From contig CAWGPF010000001.1 of NCBI GenBank assembly GCA_963824395.1, positions 186,001-250,000 on the forward strand: 64,000 bases of DNA, written 5' to 3'. The stretch comes from 13-2-20CM-66-19 sp963824395 (lineage in GTDB: Bacteria; Pseudomonadota; Gammaproteobacteria; Steroidobacterales; Steroidobacteraceae). The position numbers and the translations under genes are program-made. Of this stretch, positions 7,690 to 14,084 are shown in pieces (the first letter of the stretch is position 1; each line of letters begins with the position of its first letter). The notes under the pieces were generated by a model. It searched no databases and was not told where the DNA came from. It saw only the letters and a program-made list of their open reading frames with translations.

Positions 7690-8579
7690 GGGTCCAGGCG
7701 CCGCGCGCGCACCTCCTCGAGGAGCGCAGGCCCGGCAAGGCTCAGCAGCTCGGCGAGCACGGCCGCCCGCGCCAGCGCCAGGAACTGCGCCTCGCAGCGC
7801 CGCGCCGACTGGCGCTGGAACTCCCCGCTCCCCTCAAGGTGCGCACGGTGCGCATCAAGCGCCGTCACGATCGCCTCCCCGCCCTCTGCGCGCGTGGCCA
7901 CCGCGCGCAGCAGCGGCGGCTGCCAGTCGCCCGCGCCGCGGCCGGCCTCGCGCAGGTGCAGCAGCAGCTCCAGGTGCCGGCAGGTCTCATCAACCCCCTC
8001 GCGATCGGCCTTGTTGAGCACCAGGATCTCGCCCACTTCGAGCAGGCCCGCCTTCAGGGCCTGTACCCCATCGCCGAGTCCCGGCACGGCGACGATGAGC
8101 GTCGAGTGCGCGAGCCTCACGACGTCCATCTCCTCCTGGCCGACGCCCACCGTCTCGACGAACACGCGCTCGTAGCCCATGGCATCGAGCACCAGCGTGG
8201 CATCGTAGGTCGAGCGCGACAGACCGCCGCGCTCCCCGCGCGTGCCGAGTGAGCGGATGAACACGCCCGCATCGAGTGCGTGGCGGCTCATGCGCACCCG
8301 ATCCCCGAGGATCGCCCCGCCGGTGAAGGGGCTGCTCGGATCAATGGCGAGCACCGCCACGCGCCGGCCGCGACGGCGCTCGGCGGCGATCAGCATGTCA
8401 ACGAGGGTGGACTTGCCGGCCCCCGGCGGACCGGTGACGCCGACCACGTGGGCGCGCCCGGTGGCCGGGAAGATGGCCCGCAGCACCTCGCGGCCGCGCG
8501 GATCACCGTCATCGAGCCAGCGGATGGCGCGGGCGCCGGCGGCCACGCTGCCGGTCAGAAGCTCCGCGGCGACGTCCAT
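7632..8579 (-). CDS. meaB: MeaB/ArgK-type GTPase, B12-mutase chaperone
   Basis: 315 residues, G3E-family P-loop GTPase. Walker A is GPPGAGKST (50-58), followed by DPSSPFTGGAILGDRVRM and NKAD. Such proteins gate cofactor loading and protect or repair adenosylcobalamin-dependent acyl-CoA mutases. The ATG at 8579 overlaps the stop of the B12-binding subunit (TGATG), so it is translationally coupled to its client. Upstream in-frame codons exist but would extend into the B12-subunit gene. The 3' end overlaps tetR by 58 bp. Confidence 0.92.
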   Translation of the reverse strand: MDVAAELLTGSVAAGARAIRWLDDGDPRGREVLRAIFPATGRAHVVGVTGPPGAGKSTLVDMLIAAERRRGRRVAVLAIDPSSPFTGGAILGDRVRMSRHALDAGVFIRSLGTRGERGGLSRSTYDATLVLDAMGYERVFVETVGVGQEEMDVVRLAHSTLIVAVPGLGDGVQALKAGLLEVGEILVLNKADREGVDETCRHLELLLHLREAGRGAGDWQPPLLRAVATRAEGGEAIVTALDAHRAHLEGSGEFQRQSARRCEAQFLALARAAVLAELLSLAGPALLEEVRARRLDPYSAAERLLAPLRAAAPCA

Positions 8580-9019
8580 CAGGGAGGCGGCACGGGTGGC
8601 GCAGCGCGCGCGCCCCACCACGCGCGCAGGTACGCGACGATGTCGCGCGTATCGGTGCCCATGGTGAACACCCGGGCGAAGCCTGCCTCGGCCAGGAGCG
8701 GCAGGTCCTCCTGCGGGATCACCCCGCCCGCGACGAGCAGCTTGTCGGCGGCCCCCTGTTCCTTCAGCAGCTGCGCCAGGCGCGGGAGGTTTCTGGTGTG
8801 GCCGGCCGAGAGGCTCGAGACCCCCACCACATCGACGTCCTCCTGGATGGCGGCGCTCGCCACCGCCTCCGGGGTCTGCTTAAGACCGGTGAAGATCACC
8901 TCCATCCCGGCCTCGCGCAGCGCGTGCGCAACCACCGTGATTCCGACGGTGTGCGTGTCCATGCCGAGCTTGGCGAGCAGGATGCGCAGCGGGCGCGCGT
9001 GCACCTCGGTCACTTTCAC
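8579..9019 (-). CDS. Small B12-binding subunit of acyl-CoA mutase
   Basis: 146 residues, starting at a GTG that overlaps the large-subunit stop (GTGA). Classic cobalamin-binding signature DxHxxG...SxL...GG: Asp21-Thr-His23-Thr-Val-Gly26, Ser68-Ser-Leu70 and Gly98-Gly99. His23 would be the lower axial ligand to cobalt. In methylmalonyl-CoA mutase this domain is normally fused to the C-terminus of the large chain; a separate small subunit is the arrangement of isobutyryl-CoA and 2-hydroxyisobutyryl-CoA mutases. Confidence 0.92.
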   Translation of the reverse strand: MKVTEVHARPLRILLAKLGMDTHTVGITVVAHALREAGMEVIFTGLKQTPEAVASAAIQEDVDVVGVSSLSAGHTRNLPRLAQLLKEQGAADKLLVAGGVIPQEDLPLLAEAGFARVFTMGTDTRDIVAYLRAWWGARAAPPVPPP

Positions 9020-10737
9020 ACCCCCGTGAGCTGGCTGTCCGGGGTGTGCACCCCGAACACCTCGCGCAGCGCATCGCACAGCTCCCCGTGAGTGGCGTAC
9101 ACCTTCACCGCCGCCAGGCACGGCGGCACGAGATTGGCACCCGTGCGGGCGGCCTGCCGCACCGCCTCGAGCGCCGCTGTGACCGCCGCCGCATCGCGCC
9201 TCCCCCGCAGCGCCTTCAGGCGCGCCACCTGCTCCTCTTCCATGCGGTTGTCGGCGCGGAAGATCTCGATCTGGCGCTTCTCGCCCGGCACCACCAGGTG
9301 GTTCACGCCCACCCACTTGCGGCGCCCCTCCTCCACGTCCTTGTTGCGCTCGTACTGTTCGCGCCCGAGCGCGCGCTGGAAGTAGCCGCTCTCGATCGCC
9401 CGCAGCGCCCCGCCCATCGATGCGATGCGGTCGATCTCCTCGAAGGCGGCGCTCTCGATGCGCTTGGTGAGGGACTCGACGTAGTAGGAACCGGCCAGCG
9501 GGTCGATGGTGTCGGCCACGCCGCTCTCGTGCGCGACGATGTGCTGCAGCGCCGCGCCCACGCGGATCGCCTCCTCCGCAGGCAGCGCGTGCGCCTCATC
9601 GTGCAAAGGAGTGGTCATCGCCTCCCCGGCGCCGCCGAGCGCGCAGGCGGTCGCCATGATGGCGAGGCGCCCGATGTTGTTCAGCGGCTGCTGCAGGGTG
9701 AGTGCGATCGTGGTTGGCGAGGTCATCATGCGGATCTTGAGCGCCGCCGGCCGGGTCGCGCCGTAGCGCTCCTTCATGAGGCGCGCCCACACCTTGCGGT
9801 AGGCGCGCAGCTTGCAGATGCCCTCGAAGAAGTCCATGTCGACGTTGATGACGAAGTGGAAGTAGGGTGCCACGGTGTCGATGTCGAGGCCGCGTGCCAG
9901 CACCGCGTCGAGGTAGGCCATGGCGATGGCCATGGAGAAGGCGATCTCCTGCACCGGGTTGGCCTTCGCCGGCTGCAGCTGCGCGCTGATGATGGAGATC
10001 GGCGCCCAGTTCGGGTGGTTGCGGATGATGTACTCGATGCAGTCGGTCGCCACGCGCAGCCCGTGCACCGGCGGAAAGATGTAGCGGCCGACGCAGGTGT
10101 ACTCGATGAGGATGCCGTTGACGATGTGCAGCACGAAATCGCGCGGGTCGACGCCCTTTTTCTCGAGCGCCGCGATGATCATGGCCAGATTCACCGGCTG
10201 CGGCGCGTTGCACACGCTCATCAGGTACTTCAGGCGCTCGAACGGCAGGTCAAAGGCGCGCTCCAGGTCCTCCAAGCTGTCGAGCGCCATGCCGGCCCGC
10301 CCCACCTCGCCTGCCACCAGCGGATGGTCGCTGTCGTAGCCGTTGGTGGTCGGCAGGTCATGCTCGAGGATCAGTCCCTGCAGGCCCTGGTCGAGCATGT
10401 AGCGGGCACGCCGCGCCCAGTCCTCCCCCTTGCCGAAGCCGGTCACCTGCGACATGGTCCACAGCGCCGAGCGGTGCCCGTTCGGCTGCGTACCGCGCGT
10501 GAAGGGGTATTCGCCCGGGAAGCCGAGGTCGGTGAGGTAATCAAAGCCGGCCGCCTCGAGGTCTGCGGGCGTGTAGAGCGGCTTGACGGGCCACTTCAGG
10601 GCCTGGGTGACAAAGGGCCCGCGCCGCTCCGGGTGCGCGGCGACGTACGGGGCGCGCGTTTCGGCCTGCCAGCGCTCCTCTTGCAGCGCCACCTCGGGAG
10701 GCGCGGGTGGTGCGAGACGATCGCGCGGTCGGCTCAT
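9016..10737 (-). CDS. Large subunit of a divergent B12-dependent acyl-CoA mutase
   Basis: 573 residues forming the substrate-binding TIM barrel of the methylmalonyl-CoA mutase family (TRG at 80-82, DLPTTNGYDSDHPL at 127-140, ESGVADTIDPLAGSYYVE at 404-421) without a B12 domain. Aligned from memory to the Propionibacterium enzyme, specificity residues differ: Tyr89 is Val98, Arg207 (carboxylate binding) is Val216, Tyr243-His244 are Ala252-Gln253, Arg82 is Ala91, Arg87 is Ser96 and Ala116 is Glu125. Val98 plus Glu125 recalls Ile90 plus Asp117 of 2-hydroxyisobutyryl-CoA mutase. It is therefore unlikely to act on methylmalonyl-CoA. The substrate is unknown and may be hydroxylated or branched. Fifty bp follow the upstream SnoaL-like gene; the small subunit overlaps by 4 bp. 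Confidence 0.9.
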   Translation of the reverse strand: MSRPRDRLAPPAPPEVALQEERWQAETRAPYVAAHPERRGPFVTQALKWPVKPLYTPADLEAAGFDYLTDLGFPGEYPFTRGTQPNGHRSALWTMSQVTGFGKGEDWARRARYMLDQGLQGLILEHDLPTTNGYDSDHPLVAGEVGRAGMALDSLEDLERAFDLPFERLKYLMSVCNAPQPVNLAMIIAALEKKGVDPRDFVLHIVNGILIEYTCVGRYIFPPVHGLRVATDCIEYIIRNHPNWAPISIISAQLQPAKANPVQEIAFSMAIAMAYLDAVLARGLDIDTVAPYFHFVINVDMDFFEGICKLRAYRKVWARLMKERYGATRPAALKIRMMTSPTTIALTLQQPLNNIGRLAIMATACALGGAGEAMTTPLHDEAHALPAEEAIRVGAALQHIVAHESGVADTIDPLAGSYYVESLTKRIESAAFEEIDRIASMGGALRAIESGYFQRALGREQYERNKDVEEGRRKWVGVNHLVVPGEKRQIEIFRADNRMEEEQVARLKALRGRRDAAAVTAALEAVRQAARTGANLVPPCLAAVKVYATHGELCDALREVFGVHTPDSQLTGV

Positions 10738-10787
10738 GGGCTCCTGCCTTCACTCACGGGGTGTGGCGGCGGCTCGCGCCGCGGCTT

Positions 10788-11240
10788 TCAGTCCGGTCCG
10801 TACTTCTGCAACAGGTGGGCGCTCAAGTTACCGAACAGGTCGATCTCGATGCGCCGCTCGCTGAAACGCCAGGCGCCGCCCACCCGCTCGAAGCGATCGA
10901 AATAGCGGCCGCCGATGATCGGCTGCAGGTTCAGCACCGGGGTTGCCTGATGCACGATGACGTAGGACTGGCTGCGCGCGGCATGCTCCCCGTCCGGCTC
11001 GATGATGACGTTGCTCGTCACGTGGCGGGTGCGCGGCGTGCCGGTCTCCGGGTACACGCGCGTGAAGGCGGTGTACATGGCCGCCACCGCCTCGGCGCCG
11101 CGCACCGGCTCGGGCAGCGCCGGCACGTGGATGGCGGCATGCGCAAAGAGCGCCCCGAGGCCGGCGAAGTCACCGCGGTCGATGCGATCGCAGTAGCGGT
11201 AGATGAGGTTCTGGATCTGGAAATAATCGTCCGCGGTCAC
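10788..11240 (-). CDS. SnoaL/NTF2-like protein (third in operon)
   Basis: 150 residues of the cone-shaped alpha+beta fold shared by SnoaL, ketosteroid isomerase and ring-hydroxylating dioxygenase beta subunits. It has an N-terminal helix (IQNLIYRYCDRIDRGDFAGL), a central sheet with TRHVTSNVII, and WRFSERRIEID near the end. Such folds catalyse isomerisation, dehydration or cyclisation, or serve as small partner subunits. Starts with GTG overlapping the upstream SDR stop. The exact reaction cannot be told from sequence; the operon points to a catabolic step before the mutase. Confidence 0.8.
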   Translation of the reverse strand: MTADDYFQIQNLIYRYCDRIDRGDFAGLGALFAHAAIHVPALPEPVRGAEAVAAMYTAFTRVYPETGTPRTRHVTSNVIIEPDGEHAARSQSYVIVHQATPVLNLQPIIGGRYFDRFERVGGAWRFSERRIEIDLFGNLSAHLLQKYGPD

Positions 11241-12007
11241 AGCCCGTAACCTCCGGCCACCGCGATGCGCTGCCCGGTCACGTACAGCGCATTGTCGGAG
11301 GCGAGGAACACCACCGCGTGGCCGACTTCCTCGGGCTTGCCCCAGCGCTTGAGCGCGAGGTTCTTGTGCACTTCCTTCACCCAGGCCTCATCGAATACGC
11401 CCTGGCGGGTGAGCTCGAGGAACATGCCCGCCTCGATCACCCCGAGCAGCACCGTGTTGGCGCGGATCTTGTGCCGCCCCTCCTCGCGCGCGATGCCGGT
11501 GATGAGCGCCTCGATGGCGGCCTTGGGGGCGACCGAGATGCCGTCGCGCTCCGGCCAGCTTAAGTGCCCGGCCGAGCCCAGGTGCACGTAGGAGCCGCCG
11601 CCCCAGGCCTTCAGGCGCGGCAGCGTCGCCTGCATGACGTTGAAGAAGCCGTTGACGTCCTGCTCCATGACCATCTGCCACAGCTCGCGCGTCATCTCCG
11701 ACAGCAGCACCTGCTTGGCGAAGGTACCGGCGCCGACGACGATGGTGTGCAGGCGCTGGTGCTCGCGCGCGGCCTCCTCCACCACCGCCTCCACGCGCGC
11801 CGCATCCCCGATGGTCAGCTGGTGCACGCTGGCGCGCGCGCCGAGCGCGCGCACTTCGGCGGCGAGCTTCTCGGCCACGTCCTGCTTCTTGTGGTAGGTG
11901 ATGGCGACATTGGTGCCGGCGCGCGCGAACTCGCGGCACACCGCCTGCCCCACGCCACCGCTGCCGCCGATGACCAGCGCCGCGCCGTCCGGGAAGATTC
12001 TGCTCAC
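11237..12007 (-). CDS. Short-chain dehydrogenase-like protein with altered catalytic site
   Basis: 256 residues from a GTG that overlaps the upstream stop (GTGA). Rossmann fold with a GGSGGVG cofactor loop (14-20) and a C-terminal NALYVTGQRIAVAGGYGL typical of SDRs. The catalytic serine is present (Ser145, LGSAGH) and Lys162 is present, but the YxxxK tyrosine is replaced by Ser158 (SVAPK). The usual NNAG motif reads VVGAG. It may be a catalytically changed SDR or a structural subunit. It sits between two SnoaL-like genes, overlapping both. Confidence 0.82.
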   Translation of the reverse strand: MSRIFPDGAALVIGGSGGVGQAVCREFARAGTNVAITYHKKQDVAEKLAAEVRALGARASVHQLTIGDAARVEAVVEEAAREHQRLHTIVVGAGTFAKQVLLSEMTRELWQMVMEQDVNGFFNVMQATLPRLKAWGGGSYVHLGSAGHLSWPERDGISVAPKAAIEALITGIAREEGRHKIRANTVLLGVIEAGMFLELTRQGVFDEAWVKEVHKNLALKRWGKPEEVGHAVVFLASDNALYVTGQRIAVAGGYGL

Positions 12008-12537
12008 GTCGTGGCTCCCTTGTTCAGCATGTCGATCAGGCGCTTTTTGACCGGCGCCACCCACTCGGCCTTGAGCTTCGGGCTCAGCAGGCCTGCGGCA
12101 TCGAGCTCATCGCACAGGTGCATCTGGTGCGCAAGATCGAACAGATCATATTGCGAGGCGAACATGCCCCCGCCGCCGTAGGTGATGAAGGACACGCCGT
12201 GGGTCTCGTAGTAGCTGCCGTCGGGCCGGCGGCCCGGGCCGCGGTTGACCCAGTGGCTGATGATCTGGTCACCCTCGATCGCCCAGTTGAGAATGGGGAA
12301 GCTCCAGCCCGCCCAGCCGGAGCCGACGTCCATGTCGCGCCCGTAGTGCGTGGCACGGATCTCATCGCGGCTGCGGGCCACGACCGGCATGGCTCCGGCG
12401 TACGGGCACACGTACAGGCAGTCCTCGCGGTAGAACTTGTCCGCGATCCAGGCCCACTTGTTGGTCTTCTCAGCTTCCTTGAAGGCCTCGGCGAGACCTG
12501 CGATGGCGGCCTCCACCTCGGCACGCGGGTATGGCAT
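12004..12537 (-). CDS. SnoaL/NTF2-like protein (second in operon)
   Basis: 177 residues. The ATG at 12537 follows an AGGGGA ribosome site and lies 11 bp after the preceding stop. The sequence (helix AIAGLAEAFKEAEKTNKWAW, then WSFPILNWAIEGDQIISHWV) fits an NTF2-like domain with a longer C-terminal tail (LKAEWVAPVKKRLIDMLNKG). It differs clearly from the other two SnoaL-like proteins of the operon, so the set is not a recent tandem duplication. Possible small-molecule isomerase or dehydratase; function unknown. Confidence 0.75.
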   Translation of the reverse strand: MPYPRAEVEAAIAGLAEAFKEAEKTNKWAWIADKFYREDCLYVCPYAGAMPVVARSRDEIRATHYGRDMDVGSGWAGWSFPILNWAIEGDQIISHWVNRGPGRRPDGSYYETHGVSFITYGGGGMFASQYDLFDLAHQMHLCDELDAAGLLSPKLKAEWVAPVKKRLIDMLNKGATT

Positions 12538-12548
12538 GACAGGTCCCC

Positions 12549-13064
12549 TTACTTCTCGTAACTGACGGCACCGGCAACTGAGCGGCCAACCAGCTGCGAC
12601 TCGAGCGCCCCGGCCGCGTAACTGCAGTGCAGCGCGGTCTTGAACTCCGAGCGCGTCTTGGCGATCTTCCACTCCCCGCCCTGCTTCACGTACTCATCGT
12701 GATAGATGAGGCTCACGAAGGTGACGGTCTTCGCCTGCGTGTTGAAGTTGCGGTATTCGAGCGCCCACAGCGCCTTGGCATGGCTGTCGTCACTGAACTC
12801 GATCTCGGGGTTGGCGCCATGGTGCATATCGAGGATGAAGGGCTGGCAGCCAAAGGTGCGGTAGATCTCGGCGAAGCCCTCGCGGTCGCGGAACACCCCG
12901 ACGTGCCCCATGTCGATCACGACGTCGCCGGTCGCGAAGCAGTTCTTCGCACTCTCCGGGTCCTGCGAGTCGCAGGCGTTCAGATAGCGCGCCTTCAGGC
13001 GCCGGATTGCCTCGATGTCCTCCAGGCGCTGGACGCGGCGACGCAGGTCCTCGAGTTCACTCAT
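12549..13064 (-). CDS. SnoaL/NTF2-like protein (first in operon)
   Basis: 171 residues. The ATG at 13064 is preceded by AGGAGAG. A short N-terminal coiled segment (LEDLRRRVQRLEDIEAIRRL) leads into a SnoaL-type domain (ARYLNACDSQDPESAKNCFA ... WKIAKTRSEF). Proteins like this are common in Sphingomonas and Nevskiales catabolic clusters, usually without an assigned reaction. It lies 20 bp after the upstream SDR gene. A polyketide-cyclase-like or dehydratase role is possible, but nothing in the sequence decides it. Confidence 0.78.
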   Translation of the reverse strand: MSELEDLRRRVQRLEDIEAIRRLKARYLNACDSQDPESAKNCFATGDVVIDMGHVGVFRDREGFAEIYRTFGCQPFILDMHHGANPEIEFSDDSHAKALWALEYRNFNTQAKTVTFVSLIYHDEYVKQGGEWKIAKTRSEFKTALHCSYAAGALESQLVGRSVAGAVSYEK

Positions 13065-13084
13065 CGCACACTCTCCTGCAACAG

Positions 13085-13951
13085 CTAGCCACCAATCATC
13101 GCTCCCGTGACCTGCGCAGGCTCCCCGAGGAAGGCGCGATCGGAGGGCGGCTGGCGACCGTCGACATCCTGCACCTTGAGCTCCGCGGCAAGCTCTGCGG
13201 CGTAGAGCGTCTTGCCGCTGCGCTCGGCGAGCTTCGGATCGCGCAGCAGGGCATCGAGCAGGCGCCCGAAGAACTCCGGGTGCACGGCATTGGCCATGAC
13301 GGCGTCGTACTCCCCGGGATGCGCCTTCATGACCACCTGCGAGCGCTCCGTGAGGGTGAGCCCGGCCCACAGGGAGACCGCGGCCACCTCGTGTTTCTTC
13401 AGGTCCATCGCCATGTCGGCGGACATCTTGTCGATGCCGGCCTTGCCGGCGCCATAGGCCGGCCCGTGCAGGTAGCAGCGGGCGCCGGGGGACGACACCA
13501 TGACGATCAGTCCCTCGCGCTGCGGCACCATCATGCGCGCCGCGTGCCAGCTGGCGACGTAGTGCGAGCGTAAGCCCACATCGAGGATCGCCTGCATGCT
13601 GAGCGGCTTCTCCCAGAAGCCCCCGGGCAGCACCAGCTCATCCGGGATCGCGGTGACGTTGTTCACCAAGAGATCGAGGTGCTTCGCCTCGCGCGCGATC
13701 TGCGCAAAGAGTGCGGCGACCTGCGCATCGTCGGCGTGATCGCAGGCCACCGCGACACCCTTGCCCCCGCGGCGCGTGATCTCGGCCGCCGTCTCGTGGA
13801 TGGTGCCAGGCAGCGGCGCCGTGCCGGCGCGGGTGGTGCGCCCGGTGACGTAGATGGTCGTGCCCGGAGCTGCCAGTGCCACGGCCGTGCCGCGGCCGAT
13901 CCCGCGGCTCGCGCCCGTGACCAGGATCACGCGCTCGGATTTAAGTCCCAT
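13085..13951 (-). CDS. Short-chain dehydrogenase/reductase (DHRS1-like)
   Basis: 288 residues. Cofactor motif TGASRGIG (12-19), NNV at 97-99, Ser153/154 and the catalytic pair Tyr166 / Lys170 (YGAGK) are intact, so this is a competent NAD(P)-dependent oxidoreductase. The longer C-terminal half resembles the DHRS1-like subgroup. First gene of the operon ending with meaB; the receptor gene upstream is separated by 133 bp containing a weak hairpin. Likely oxidises or reduces a hydroxyl or keto group of the pathway substrate, which is unknown. Confidence 0.85.
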   Translation of the reverse strand: MGLKSERVILVTGASRGIGRGTAVALAAPGTTIYVTGRTTRAGTAPLPGTIHETAAEITRRGGKGVAVACDHADDAQVAALFAQIAREAKHLDLLVNNVTAIPDELVLPGGFWEKPLSMQAILDVGLRSHYVASWHAARMMVPQREGLIVMVSSPGARCYLHGPAYGAGKAGIDKMSADMAMDLKKHEVAAVSLWAGLTLTERSQVVMKAHPGEYDAVMANAVHPEFFGRLLDALLRDPKLAERSGKTLYAAELAAELKVQDVDGRQPPSDRAFLGEPAQVTGAMIGG

Positions 13952-14045
13952 GTGTGCCGATCCCCCGAAGTCTCAAACGCCTGAGGCGGCCTTTAGCCTA
14001 CTCGCACCGCCGTAGCGCCGGGCATCATGCATATGGAGTATGCGC

Positions 14046-14072
14046 AGAAGAGACGGGCGGCGAGTGCCGCCC
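14046..14072 (-). terminator. Weak terminator-like hairpin after the TonB receptor
   Basis: Seven-bp stem GGGCGGC / GCCGCCC (14055-14061 with 14066-14072) and a 4-nt loop. On the minus strand it is followed by a pyrimidine-rich GTCTCTTCT rather than a clean T-run. It may partly separate receptor transcription from the SDR-to-meaB operon. Confidence 0.35.
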
Positions 14073-14084
14073 GCGCTCCCCCCG

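Noticed and set aside
9016..10737. Methylmalonyl-CoA mutase (MutA) for propionyl-CoA use
   Set aside because: Family membership is clear, but the carboxylate-binding Arg and the His/Tyr active-site residues are replaced and the B12 domain is separate, so that specific function is not supported.
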